64,000 nucleotides of DNA from assembly GCA_964596685.1 (NCBI GenBank), contig CAZQVA010000003.1, positions 1-64,000 on the forward strand. Direction: 5' to 3'. Under the pieces are notes generated by a model, which had not been told where the DNA came from, searched no databases, and saw only the letters and a program-made list of their open reading frames with translations. The stretch's first letter is position 1. Every line of letters begins with the position of its first letter. The stretch comes from CAZQVA01 sp964596685. GTDB taxonomy: Bacteria; Chlamydiota; Chlamydiia; Chlamydiales; VFKH01. Position numbers and translations under genes: made by a program. Shown here in pieces: positions 18,595-27,388 of this stretch.

Positions 18595-19986
18595 TTAGCG
18601 CATTGTTTTTGGAGAAGAATTGATAGAATGCACCAGCTCAGCAGGTGGTTTGTGTGGAGACATCTGCTGTAAACAGTGCTTCCAATCTGTTTCATCTGCA
18701 GTTACGCGGAAAAAATCATTATTACGCGGTGCGAAATACCACCCAACAATCTCCTCGTTAGTGGGCCTATAGCTAAAAAAACTTTCCCGCCTCCTCACTG
18801 GTAACTCACTAAATGCAATCAACAGGCGATCCAATTGAAAATGGGGGGATTTTTTTTTCTCTGTGGGCATTTGTTGTTGCCACGCATATATTAGCATGAA
18901 AAGATAGGGGGCGATTTTTTTTAATACTCCTTTCGGAAGAGTTTGGAGCATATCATACCGACTTACCACAGCCGGCCAATAGGCAACCTCTAACTCATCA
19001 ATCGCAGACAGAAACTCTCTCAAACCATGTGCTGTAAAGGTGTTCATGGGATGGTTGATTTTATCCCGAGCAAAGAGCTGTAGCAATCGCGAGGCCGCCT
19101 CTGGTTGTTCGCAACACACCTTTAAAAGCTCGTCATTCCATTCAGTGGCACGAAAATCGCTAGATGTATGGTTCGCATACCAGAGTGTGAACAATGCCTC
19201 TCCACTTTCGCCGATCAATTCATAATGCGGATGCTGAAAAAGCAATTCAGCGGATTGTGCACACGCATAAAAGGAATCAAAAAAGTAGCGCGCGTTTTTA
19301 GCTGCATCAGCGATCGATAGTCCACCGAGATTGCATTTATAATCCACTAATCGCGCCTTTTCCTGAAAACTAGCAACAGAATTTAGGTGATCAAAAAGGT
19401 AGGTGATTTGTGGCAATGTTAGTGTCTGAATCGCTCGTAAATCACTAAATAAGGTTTTTAATTTCTGCCATTGACTAGGTCGATGACAAACGATACATTG
19501 GGCAAGCAGAGCAGAGTCTTTAGTGATTTTAAAGTCCTCTGCTGCAAGTTTAATCCAACCGCGCAATTGTGAGTCACTCAATTCATGAGAAAGCATTTCT
19601 GGAGCAACACCATTTGCAATCCATTTTTTAATCAAGTCGCTCTCTCTACTCAGCCACTGTAATCTTTCTGGCGAGGCATCTCTAAAGTAGCGACTAGGCA
19701 TCCCCGCCTGTTCAAGAAGAGGATACTTTTTTGGGCTCATGTTCCCCTCACCACTCCCTAAGGTGGATCTACCTCTTTTATTTTCCTCACCACTCCCTAA
19801 GGTGGATCTACCTCTTTTATAAGGGATACTTGCTTCTTCTTTATCTGCATTTACCGCGCCTAAAGCCACTCTTCCCACACGGCCTGCAAGCTCATCTGCT
19901 ATCTTTGCAGAACCACTTGGAGTAGAATTCTCTTCAATTGCATGGTCCTGAAGATGAGGCAGACTACTTCCGGTCTTTGGTATCAT
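18595..19986 (-). CDS. Lineage-specific protein with a 13-residue tandem repeat
   Basis: 463 residues with AAAGGAG ten bases before the ATG. The first 90 residues are polar and look disordered, and carry two tandem copies of RGRSTLGSGEENK, encoded by a 39-bp direct repeat. The rest is helical (for example ESDLIKKWIANGVAPEMLSHELSDSQLRGWIKLA). There is no signal peptide. A disordered Ser/Gly/Arg-rich N-terminus before a helical body is common in secreted chlamydial effectors, but I see no named domain. First gene of the operon that ends with mnmE. Confidence 0.7.
   Translation of the reverse strand: MIPKTGSSLPHLQDHAIEENSTPSGSAKIADELAGRVGRVALGAVNADKEEASIPYKRGRSTLGSGEENKRGRSTLGSGEGNMSPKKYPLLEQAGMPSRYFRDASPERLQWLSRESDLIKKWIANGVAPEMLSHELSDSQLRGWIKLAAEDFKITKDSALLAQCIVCHRPSQWQKLKTLFSDLRAIQTLTLPQITYLFDHLNSVASFQEKARLVDYKCNLGGLSIADAAKNARYFFDSFYACAQSAELLFQHPHYELIGESGEALFTLWYANHTSSDFRATEWNDELLKVCCEQPEAASRLLQLFARDKINHPMNTFTAHGLREFLSAIDELEVAYWPAVVSRYDMLQTLPKGVLKKIAPYLFMLIYAWQQQMPTEKKKSPHFQLDRLLIAFSELPVRRRESFFSYRPTNEEIVGWYFAPRNNDFFRVTADETDWKHCLQQMSPHKPPAELVHSINSSPKTMR
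19746..19823. repeat. 39-bp tandem direct repeat, two copies, inside a gene
   Basis: CCTCACCACTCCCTAAGGTG and the bases after it recur exactly one period (39 bp, 13 codons) later: 19746-19784 and 19785-19823. Because the period is a multiple of three, gain or loss of a unit keeps the frame, so the number of copies may vary between strains. Confidence 0.85.
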
Positions 19987-20142
19987 GGATAAAACTCCTT
20001 TTAGTAAAGGGTTTTATTATACACGAATTAGTAAAATTTAAAAAGTATCACAGATCATTAATATGAAAATTTCGAAACTTTTTTACAACCTTATTGCACA
20101 AAAGTTGTGCACCATCCAAGAATCCTATATAATTGAGAGATC

Positions 20143-21024
20143 ATGCTCAACTTTATTGACAGAATCAGCGGAAAAAAATGCCAAGAGCTTATCTTCGGAG
20201 AAAAGTTTTTGCGCTTTATGTATGGGCCTTGCTGGTGGCAAAAAGGCGTATGCCGCTTGATTAGCCGCAGCCCTTTCTTTTCAAAGCTCTATGGCGCATG
20301 GCAACGCACACGTTTTAGCAAAAAGCAAATTCTGCCTTTCCTTCAAAAATATCGCATCAACACGCAGGAATTTGCTACGCACAATTTCGCCTCTTTCGAT
20401 GATTTTTTTACGCGCAAATTAAAACCCGAAGCACGCCCCATAGCCTCATCGAGTGCAATTATTCCAGCCGATGGCAGATACCTCTTCTTCCCACATATAA
20501 ATGCTGATCAATCCTTTATTGTCAAAGAACAAGTGTTTAATTTAAGTGCCCTCTTAAAAAGCGAATCTCTTGCTAATAGATATTTAGGGGGCACAATGAT
20601 TATTGCTCGTCTCTGCCCTGTCGACTATCATCGCTTCCATTTTCCAATCGACTGTATTGCCGGAAAAACGCACCTTATCAAAGGCCCTCTTTATTCTGTC
20701 AGCCCCTTAGCTCTCGATCACAAACTTTCCATTCTATGGGAAAATAAACGCACGCTTTGCACCTTGAATAGCGACCGCTATGGGCAAGTGCTTTTTTTAG
20801 AAGTCGGCGCTACTAATGTCGGCACTATCCATCAAACCTACACCCCAGAAAGGTTTTATCCAAAAGGTAGTGAAAAAGGTTTCTTTTCATTTGGTGGTTC
20901 CACTTTAATCTTGCTCTTCGAAAAGGGCAAAATTCAGCTAGCAAGTGATCTTATTAATCACGATGGTCTTGAAATTTATTGCCAAATGGGACAAAGTCTC
21001 ATTGACAAATTAAACATGGGCTAA
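20143..21024 (+). CDS. psd: Phosphatidylserine decarboxylase
   Basis: 293 residues. It makes phosphatidylethanolamine from phosphatidylserine at the inner membrane, the step after PssA, which is also encoded in this window (29874-30707). The proenzyme self-cleaves at an LGST-type motif: here GGST near residue 253 (FFSFGGSTLILLFEKG), giving the pyruvoyl group on the Ser. Other family segments are FDDFFTRKLKPEARP near 90 and PVDYHRFHFP near 165, with the His of that motif. An in-frame ATG at 20143 fits the known N-terminus of chlamydial Psd. Confidence 0.96.
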   Translation: MLNFIDRISGKKCQELIFGEKFLRFMYGPCWWQKGVCRLISRSPFFSKLYGAWQRTRFSKKQILPFLQKYRINTQEFATHNFASFDDFFTRKLKPEARPIASSSAIIPADGRYLFFPHINADQSFIVKEQVFNLSALLKSESLANRYLGGTMIIARLCPVDYHRFHFPIDCIAGKTHLIKGPLYSVSPLALDHKLSILWENKRTLCTLNSDRYGQVLFLEVGATNVGTIHQTYTPERFYPKGSEKGFFSFGGSTLILLFEKGKIQLASDLINHDGLEIYCQMGQSLIDKLNMG

Positions 21025-21129
21025 TTAAGATAAAATTATGATTTGCATTTTCTTTCATTATTGTTGTTGTTGACCTTCTAGTCAAAACTCTTCTCAATCC
21101 ATCTATTAACTTAAATTTATTTATACAAT

Positions 21130-22413
21130 ATGTGCACACAAGAAAATTGCAAAAGTCGTTTCTTTAATCCTCAAGTCCTCATCCTCCTAGCTCTCGTGTT
21201 GGGTGTTCTCTGTGGATTTTTTCCTATTCCCGGTCAAAAAGTTGTCGCAGAAGGCTTCTTACAGCTATTTACAAATGCATTAAAACTTTTAAGCCTGCCC
21301 GTCATCTTTTTAGCACTTCTGACAAGTCTAACTGGAATGGAACGTCTCGACCACTTCCGCTGGCTGGGATCGCGTGTACTTTCCTGGACACTCTTAACAA
21401 CACTACTTGCTGCAGCGATTGCACTCGGACTTTTTGTCTTAATCAAACCTGTGACTTTAATTGTTGAACAAAGCAGTAATCTAGCCTTTGAAAGCTCAAA
21501 GGTATCCTACTGGAATCACTTGATGCAGCTGATCCCGACAAATCCTTTCCAGCCCTTTATTGAACAAAACGTCATCGGCATTCTTGTATTGGCTGCGATT
21601 TTAGGACTTGGATTGATGGTTGTACCAGGCAAAGAAAAGGTACATGCAGTCCTCAGTCCCGTTTTAAGCGCATTAATGAATATTGTGCGCTGGGTGATCG
21701 CTGTTATTCCGCTTGCCGTATGGGCTGGTATTGTTGTTTCTTTTGAAGATCTCACAGAGGGAAGCGCGCTAAAGGAACTCTCCCTATATCTCTTGGTAGT
21801 GGTTGGCGCCAACCTATTACAAGGCTTTGTGGTCATCCCAGCACTACTTAAATCGCGAGGCATCGCCCCCTTTCCTAAAATGCGTCAATTCTTACCCGCT
21901 CTTTCTGTAGCTTTCTTTTCCAAGTCCTCTGTAGCCACGATGCCCATTGCGATTCGCACCGCAGAAGAGCGTCTACAAGTTCCCTCCTTTGTCTCTCGCT
22001 TCGTTTTTCCCATCTGCACAACGATCAACATGAACGGATGTGCCGCCTTTATCTTGAGTACTGTACTGTTTGTCAGCATGGCCTCTGGTGTGGCATTTTC
22101 CACATGGGAGATGGTGGGTTGGATTTTTATCGCGACAATTGCCGCCGTAGGAAATGCAGGAGTCCCGATGGGTTGTTTTTTCCTCTCAGCAGCTCTTTTA
22201 GCATCCATGAATGTTCCTCTAGGGATTATGGGACTTATTCTCCCCTTCTATGCCATTATTGACATGATCGAAACAGCTCTTAACGTATGGTCTGACGGAG
22301 CCGTAGCCCTTTTGGTCACAGAGCAGTATAAATCCTCAAAACACGCTTCTAAAGAGACTTCTTTCGTCGACGAATTAGCGCGAGAAGACGTCGTTACTCC
22401 TTGCGAACTGTAG
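21130..22413 (+). CDS. Dicarboxylate/amino acid:cation symporter (DAACS, GltP/DctA-like)
   Basis: 427 residues with eight or so membrane segments and two re-entrant loops, as in the glutamate/aspartate and dicarboxylate symporter family. The first hairpin has the serine-rich motif SKSSVATMPIAIRTAEERL near residues 262-280, and TM7 carries TINMNGCAAF (usual NMDG), used for sodium and substrate binding. The usual second loop is seen as VGNAGVPMG. It probably imports glutamate, aspartate or a C4-dicarboxylate from the host with Na+ or H+. Separated from psd by 105 bases. Confidence 0.9.
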   Translation: MCTQENCKSRFFNPQVLILLALVLGVLCGFFPIPGQKVVAEGFLQLFTNALKLLSLPVIFLALLTSLTGMERLDHFRWLGSRVLSWTLLTTLLAAAIALGLFVLIKPVTLIVEQSSNLAFESSKVSYWNHLMQLIPTNPFQPFIEQNVIGILVLAAILGLGLMVVPGKEKVHAVLSPVLSALMNIVRWVIAVIPLAVWAGIVVSFEDLTEGSALKELSLYLLVVVGANLLQGFVVIPALLKSRGIAPFPKMRQFLPALSVAFFSKSSVATMPIAIRTAEERLQVPSFVSRFVFPICTTINMNGCAAFILSTVLFVSMASGVAFSTWEMVGWIFIATIAAVGNAGVPMGCFFLSAALLASMNVPLGIMGLILPFYAIIDMIETALNVWSDGAVALLVTEQYKSSKHASKETSFVDELAREDVVTPCEL

Positions 22414-22435
22414 AGGTTCTTTCACAGCGTAAGTT

Positions 22436-22771
22436 TCACAGGGAGGCGGCTTTTCTTGCCTGCGCCTCTCTGTCAGCACCTTGCATACGCACCTGTAGAT
22501 GAAATAACTGGCCAGTAAGCTCCTCAATCCTCTTTTGAAGCATCGAGTTTTCTGTTACAAGATTCAAGACACTCCGCGTATGAGGCATATTTGCTGCAAT
22601 CTGAAGTTCCCTGCACTGCTGCGACAGAGCTGCCACTCTATCCCTTAACTCAATAAGCTCCTTCTCTTGAGGATCCTCCTCCGTCTGCGTCCCTACAGAG
22701 CGGGTTTTTACTTCAGCCTGCAATAATTGCGAGCCCCATTCTACCGATGCTCCACGAATACTACTTGTCAT
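22436..22771 (-). CDS. Small coiled-coil protein, unknown function
   Basis: 111 residues, preceded by GGGAG five bases before the ATG, a good ribosome binding site. From residue 36 to 102 it is predicted coiled coil with a heptad spacing of Leu/Ile (LIELRDRVAALSQQ, LVTENSMLQKRIEELTGQL). The N-terminal third is polar and Ser/Thr-rich. Neither a signal peptide nor a membrane segment is visible. It could be a scaffold or a type III secretion substrate or chaperone partner. Nothing more precise can be supported. Confidence 0.65.
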   Translation of the reverse strand: MTSSIRGASVEWGSQLLQAEVKTRSVGTQTEEDPQEKELIELRDRVAALSQQCRELQIAANMPHTRSVLNLVTENSMLQKRIEELTGQLFHLQVRMQGADREAQARKAASL

Positions 22772-22806
22772 TTTTCTCCCTTAAGGTAAGCTTGATTTAA
22801 ATTTAA

Positions 22807-22965
22807 GAGCCTTTTGCAAAACTATCGATAACAGGACCTGAGCGAGGGCTGCAGAATTCAGAAAAAAGCGACGCACGAATAGCCATTGCCATGCGTAAGG
22901 AGGTTTTCTCTGAAGATTGCTGCTAGGCAGCCAGTCCATGTTACGGATAGTTTTGCAAAAGGCTC
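22807..22965. mobile_element. 159-bp miniature transposable element with perfect terminal inverted repeats
   Basis: The ends are perfect inverted repeats that begin GAGCCTTTTGCAAAACTATC (left 22807-22826, right 22946-22965). Both are flanked by TTAA (22803-22806 and 22966-22969), which fits a 4-bp target duplication. The 119-bp interior holds no gene long enough for a transposase. This is a MITE or a deletion remnant of an IS (IS5-like, by ends and TTAA target; inference). The same terminal motif recurs at 54866, 61631 and 62539. Confidence 0.85.
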
Positions 22966-23120
22966 TTAAGCTCACGTTTTAAAACAGTCCACAAAGCTTG
23001 TATGACTTTATTGCATTCTGTATTTTATGTAATAGACCTCTTTCTCCTGATTCAGGTCAAACGCATGAAGAACCATTTGAATCATCTTGACAAGATGCAA
23101 GGCAAAATGTGTATGAAGAT

Positions 23121-23197
23121 GTATCAAAAATCCAAATCGAGGAAAAGGCCCCGCAGGTGATGGGCGTAATGGAAAAAATGGCAATAAAACTTGATTT
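23121..23197 (+). pseudogene. Remnant of a Gly/Asn-rich protein gene
   Basis: A frame ending in TGA at about 23195 reads RGKGPAGDGRNGKNGNKT and opens after a stop at 23114 with no start codon. It has the same Gly/Asn/Lys composition as the tail of the intact lipoprotein gene that starts 14 bases later, so it looks like the decayed 3' end of a tandem paralogue. Confidence 0.45.
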
Positions 23198-23208
23198 TTA
23201 GGATTTTA

Positions 23209-23484
23209 ATGAAAAACACACTTCGCATCATGGCATCTTTCGCTATCCTTTTGTTTTCCCATGCATCAATTGTTGCATGTGACAGGAGAAGCCAACCCAC
23301 CTCAAACCGTTCACGAGCACCAGATGGGGCACATGGTGAATCTGGACATCAGTATACCAATGGGAGTCATGGAGAAAATGGCACAAACGGAAAGAAGGGC
23401 CAGGATGCAGGACATGGGGGTAATGGAGGAAATAGCGATTGGGGAAATGGTGGTAACGGTGGCAATGGAGGAGATGCTGATTGA
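23209..23484 (+). CDS. Gly/Asn-rich low-complexity lipoprotein
   Basis: 91 residues from the ATG at 23209; an in-frame upstream start would put six residues before the signal. The signal peptide MKNTLRIMASFAILLFSHAS ends in IVAC, a fair lipobox, so the mature protein may be lipid-anchored at Cys24. The rest is hydrophilic and dominated by Gly, Asn, His and Asp with short repeats such as GNGGNGGNGG and NGSHGENG, in the style of a flexible surface linker or metal-binding tail. The sequence is too simple to infer homology. A decayed relative lies just upstream. Confidence 0.6.
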   Translation: MKNTLRIMASFAILLFSHASIVACDRRSQPTSNRSRAPDGAHGESGHQYTNGSHGENGTNGKKGQDAGHGGNGGNSDWGNGGNGGNGGDAD

Positions 23485-23574
23485 GTCCCTAACTTGATCT
23501 GATTCCCTCGTTGCCTTAAAGGCAAAAATCGGCTATTCTGTGCACTCATTGAGTTTAGATAAATTGAGGACATT

Positions 23575-23600
23575 GTCTAAAGTCCAGTCTAAAGTCTGGC
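23575..23600. repeat. GTCTAAAGTCCAG repeat upstream of thrS
   Basis: GTCTAAAGTCCAG (23575-23587) is followed directly by a second, diverged copy (GTCTAAAGTCTGG). It belongs to a short repeat also found at 40365, 45794, 57935 and, inverted, 63051. Confidence 0.65.
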
Positions 23601-23653
23601 CTAAATGATCTAAACTCCCGAGCACAACTTTTAATTCGAGAACTTTTTAGTTT

Positions 23654-25570
23654 ATGCGTATCTATATTGACAACCAACTTTCAGAAGAACTCCCTGATTG
23701 CTTTTCCTCAAAAGACCTAGCTCTTAAACTACATCTAACGCAACCCCACCAGGCCGTCAGTGTTACTGTAAATGGAAAAGTCACCGATCTAGATCAACCT
23801 CTCCAGGATAAAGATCGCATACATTTTTTGAGTTTCGAAGAGGAAGAAGGTAAGGAAGTTTTTTGGCACACCTCTGCTCACGTCCTTGCTCAGGCAATTT
23901 TACGCCTTTTCCCCGAGGCTTTACCCACCATCGGCCCCCCTATCGAACATGGCTTTTACTACGACTTTGCCAACTTAACTCTATCGGACGCCGACTTTGA
24001 AAGGATTGAAGAGGAAGTCGAAAAGATCTTAAAAGCTAACTATACCCCTGAGCGATATACTTTCTCGAGTAAAGAAGAGGCTCTTGAGCGCTTTGTTCAC
24101 AACCCCTTTAAAGTAGAACTCATTCAAGGTTTTGAAGAGGGCCCTTTGACCGCTTACCAGCAAGGCGAGTTTTTCGACTTATGCCGCGGCCCCCACATGC
24201 CACAACTGGGGAAAATTAAGGCGTTTAAGATCTTGAAAACCTCCGGAGCCTACTGGAGAGGCGACTCTAAAAACCAGATGTTAACACGCATCTATGGCAT
24301 CTCCTTCCCTGAAAAAAAACTCCTAAAAGAGTATCTCGCACAGATAGAAGAAGCAAAAAAACGCGATCACAAAGTTATCGGTCCCCGCCTGGGACTCTTT
24401 TCATTAAAAGAACAGGCACCTGGCATGCCATTCATCCATCCCAAAGGGATGATTTTCTGGAATAACCTACTTGGATATTGGCGTGAATGCCATCAAGAAG
24501 CGGGTTATGTCGAGATTAAGACCCCTGTGATGATGACAAAAGAACTATGGGAAACCTCTGGTCACTGGCAAAACTATCGCCACAATATGTACACAACACA
24601 TATTGAAGAGCGCGATTTTGCTATTAAACCGATGAACTGTCCGGGCTGTATCCTCTATTATCAGGCTGATTGCCACAGTTATCGCGAATTCCCCTTACGT
24701 ATTGCAGAGATTGGACATGTCCATCGCTACGAAGCATCTGGTGCTCTTTCTGGACTCTTCCGCGTGCGCGCCTTTCACCAAGACGATGCGCATATCTTTT
24801 TGATGCAAGAACAGATCGAAGATGAAATTTGCCATATCTTAAAGATCGTGAAGAAGATGTATACCACTTTTGGTTTACCCTACCACTTTGAACTCTCTAC
24901 GCGGCCCGAAGAAAATACAATCGGCAGCGACGAAGATTGGGAAGCGGCAACTAATGGCTTAAGAAATGCTCTCGAACGCCAAGAACTCCCTTATAAAATC
25001 AACGAGGGCGATGGCGCCTTTTACGGTCCTAAAATTGATATCCATATTCGCGATGCTATTGGACGCACCTGGCAATGTGGCACTATTCAATTAGACTTTG
25101 CTCTCCCTCAACGCTTTGAACTTGAATATACCGCAAGCGATGGCAGTAAAAAATCTCCCGTCATGCTACACCGCGTCATCTTTGGTTCCGTTGAACGCTT
25201 TATGGGCATCTTAATTGAACATTTCGCTGGCAGATTCCCCGCGTGGCTTTCACCTATCCAAGCCCGTCTCCTTACTGTTGCGGATCGACACCTCCCCTAT
25301 GCTAAAGAAGTTCAAAAATCGTTGCTTAAAGCTGGGATTCGCTGCGATATTGATTCAAGCGATGAATCCTTGAGTAAAAAAGTTCGCTTGGCACAAATGG
25401 AGCAAATCAATTATATCATCACTCTAGGAGATCAAGAGTTAACAGAAAAGACTATTGCTCTCCGTACACGCAATAATCGCGTGGTAGGTTCGATTGAGCT
25501 TGAACCTTTCATTGCTACACTACTTCAAGAAATTCAAACACGTTCACTCAAAGGAAGCTTCGATGATTGA
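23654..25570 (+). CDS. thrS: Threonyl-tRNA synthetase
   Basis: 638 residues, class II synthetase that attaches Thr to tRNA-Thr. In order: TGS domain (1-60), editing domain with HTSAHVLAQA (72-81) and the Cys/His zinc-like site CRGPH near 180, catalytic core with motif 2 MNCPGC (about 330), RVRAFHQDDAHIF, and motif 3 in MLHRVIFGSVERFMG, then the anticodon domain LLTVADRHLPYAKEV. Full length and intact. It overlaps the next gene by 8 bases, suggesting an operon that continues into the cytochrome-related genes. Confidence 0.97.
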   Translation: MRIYIDNQLSEELPDCFSSKDLALKLHLTQPHQAVSVTVNGKVTDLDQPLQDKDRIHFLSFEEEEGKEVFWHTSAHVLAQAILRLFPEALPTIGPPIEHGFYYDFANLTLSDADFERIEEEVEKILKANYTPERYTFSSKEEALERFVHNPFKVELIQGFEEGPLTAYQQGEFFDLCRGPHMPQLGKIKAFKILKTSGAYWRGDSKNQMLTRIYGISFPEKKLLKEYLAQIEEAKKRDHKVIGPRLGLFSLKEQAPGMPFIHPKGMIFWNNLLGYWRECHQEAGYVEIKTPVMMTKELWETSGHWQNYRHNMYTTHIEERDFAIKPMNCPGCILYYQADCHSYREFPLRIAEIGHVHRYEASGALSGLFRVRAFHQDDAHIFLMQEQIEDEICHILKIVKKMYTTFGLPYHFELSTRPEENTIGSDEDWEAATNGLRNALERQELPYKINEGDGAFYGPKIDIHIRDAIGRTWQCGTIQLDFALPQRFELEYTASDGSKKSPVMLHRVIFGSVERFMGILIEHFAGRFPAWLSPIQARLLTVADRHLPYAKEVQKSLLKAGIRCDIDSSDESLSKKVRLAQMEQINYIITLGDQELTEKTIALRTRNNRVVGSIELEPFIATLLQEIQTRSLKGSFDD

Positions 25571-26090
25571 TGACAAACAAATTTCCAACCTAGAAAAAGG
25601 CCTACAAAGACTTTTCGGACTACACGTATCTCGTTTGACATTAAGAGAACTACAAAATCTTCTGATGGCTTTGACACATGGCAACAAGGACGTCTCCGTT
25701 GCAATTTTTGATTCTCTTCTTACGGGTCAAATTAAAGAAGGTGCCGTGCAACGCCATCTCAACGATAAATTTCAACATCTGATCGAGCAATACACGATTC
25801 GTGTACGTCTGGCAAAAGATGTCTTTGAACGTGGAGATTTTTTAAATTTGATCGTTTCTGATATTGTCAATGATCGAGATGAGGCTGTCTTTGTCCACCG
25901 CATCCGCAAGATGGATGGCGATGAAAGTCTTTTTGTAACGGAACCAGCAAGCATGATTCACTTACTGCAACATTTTACAGCACGTTTAGAAGAATTTAAG
26001 CAATCCCCTAATGCCAAAGCATTCTTTGATCATTTTAAAGATGAATGGAAAAAAATAGGACACGCAATTGGACAACTCGGAGCCTCCTAA
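25563..26090 (+). CDS. Unknown soluble protein between thrS and the cbb3-like genes
   Basis: 175 residues from the ATG at 25563; a longer in-frame start inside thrS has no ribosome binding site, whereas AAAGGAAG lies just before 25563. The start overlaps the end of thrS by 8 bases and the end overlaps the next gene by 23 bases, so translation is tightly coupled. The protein is helical, with no signal or membrane segment, and has acidic and basic stretches. No domain is recognised. Its place suggests a role linked to the neighbouring oxidase-like genes, which is only a guess. Confidence 0.65.
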   Translation: MIDDKQISNLEKGLQRLFGLHVSRLTLRELQNLLMALTHGNKDVSVAIFDSLLTGQIKEGAVQRHLNDKFQHLIEQYTIRVRLAKDVFERGDFLNLIVSDIVNDRDEAVFVHRIRKMDGDESLFVTEPASMIHLLQHFTARLEEFKQSPNAKAFFDHFKDEWKKIGHAIGQLGAS

Positions 26091-27291
26091 GGGACCGCCA
26101 AAGTTTGAAAAATCAATTTTCGTTTTGATCGTAGGTGTATTATTTCTTTTTGCACTTGCGATCATTACGGTAGTGGTTGCGCCACGTCATCTTGACGACA
26201 GCTGGCGCACCCCTTCATCCAGCTATCAGCAACAGATGTATGAAGTAAGTGATCCTCACCTCTACATTAACTGCAATAAGGCTGCTATAGCGCCATTAAC
26301 GTTCGTTAGACAAATTTTCAACGACTATACACTACTCTCCTTCGAAGAGTCCGATATGGTCCGCATTTGGGCACCCGAAGAACTGCAGCCCTATATTAAA
26401 AGATATAACGATCCGACTCTCATTCTCTCCTCCCGTCTCCTCCTCTTGCGACCACCGCGCTCAGCTATTAAGGAAGAAATAGACGCTATGCAATCTCTAT
26501 TGCAAGAAGAGTGGAAGAAAGGTCACCCCGATTGGGAAGCAAAGGGCGACACACTCCCCCACTACGTGATCTTAGAACTTTATGACCCCAAATTAAATAG
26601 TGCCTTTATCTGGTCTGAAATGGATACTTTAGTGGACTGCTGGAGTGATTCGGGCCATCGCATTCTTGGTACAATTCCTCCTTACGCCAACGGAACCGGC
26701 ACTCTTTACGTAAAAAACCCACAAGAATACCGCATTCGACTCCTAGCGGGCCAATGGATTCCAGATCCCAATGGGAAATCCTTTGCCGACCTTAGTGAAT
26801 TAACAAAAGAAGAAGTCGGCTTCATCTCACGCAAAGATCTTATCAAACGTGGGGAAGAAATTTACTGCATCGAAGGTTGCTGGTATTGTCACACCGACCA
26901 GTCCCGCACATTGGTACAAGATTGTATCCTCAATGCATCAGAAGACTATCCGGCCCCTCCCTCCTCGGCACACGAATATATCTATCAAGAGGTTACTTTT
27001 CCAGGGACGCGTCGAATTGGTCCAGACCTTGCACGCGTAGGGATTAAGCAACCAAGCCGCGATTGGCATAAAGGACATTTTTGGGCTCCTGAAAGCAAAA
27101 GCGCCGGATCGATCATGCCATTATATCACCAGTTCTTTGACGCAAAGGGCCGCGTTAATTGTGATTTCGAAGCTATTTTCCAATACTTGATGACAAAGGG
27201 AACGCGCATTTTACCTCCCACTCAGGCATGGTGGACAGGAAAAGATCCATCCTCTACACTCGGAATCATCGAAAGGACTAAACATGATTGA
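26068..27291 (+). CDS. cbb3-type cytochrome oxidase subunit II-like protein (CcoO) with a large insertion
   Basis: 407 residues starting with a TTG (AGGA upstream). One membrane helix lies at residues 16-38. The last third matches CcoO (FixO), the monohaem cytochrome c subunit: haem motif CWYCH at 271-275, GPDLARVG near 320, WHKGHFWAP, and a Met ligand in SIMPLY near 350. Between helix and haem domain there are about 210 residues (50-255) that normal CcoO (about 200-240 residues in all) lacks; this part is unlike anything I know. The next two small genes look like CcoQ and the CcoP N-terminus. CcoN, the catalytic subunit, is not adjacent. Confidence 0.7.
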   Translation: MDNSEPPKGPPKFEKSIFVLIVGVLFLFALAIITVVVAPRHLDDSWRTPSSSYQQQMYEVSDPHLYINCNKAAIAPLTFVRQIFNDYTLLSFEESDMVRIWAPEELQPYIKRYNDPTLILSSRLLLLRPPRSAIKEEIDAMQSLLQEEWKKGHPDWEAKGDTLPHYVILELYDPKLNSAFIWSEMDTLVDCWSDSGHRILGTIPPYANGTGTLYVKNPQEYRIRLLAGQWIPDPNGKSFADLSELTKEEVGFISRKDLIKRGEEIYCIEGCWYCHTDQSRTLVQDCILNASEDYPAPPSSAHEYIYQEVTFPGTRRIGPDLARVGIKQPSRDWHKGHFWAPESKSAGSIMPLYHQFFDAKGRVNCDFEAIFQYLMTKGTRILPPTQAWWTGKDPSSTLGIIERTKHD

Positions 27292-27388
27292 AGAAAGTTC
27301 GGTATATGGCTATTGCGCCATCATGGTAATGCTAGCAAGTGCTGCCGTTCTCATCGGTTTTCTTTGGTATAAGAGTAAAAACAAATGA
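27284..27388 (+). CDS. CcoQ-like small membrane protein
   Basis: 34 residues, with a start that overlaps the end of the CcoO-like gene by 8 bases and a stop that overlaps the next start (ATGA). It has one membrane helix (YCAIMVMLASAAVLIGFLWY) and a Lys-rich tail (KSKNK), the layout of CcoQ, a small subunit that stabilises cbb3 oxidase. The position between CcoO-like and CcoP-like genes is the usual one. Too short for a homology claim from sequence alone. Confidence 0.55.
   Translation: MIEESSVYGYCAIMVMLASAAVLIGFLWYKSKNK

Noticed and set aside
19746..19823. Possible CRISPR-like direct repeat
   Set aside because: Only two adjacent units without spacers, inside a coding region and in phase with it.
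22781..22975. 64-residue frame on the minus strand over the 159-bp element
   Set aside because: It runs through both terminal repeats of a miniature element and has no coding signs.
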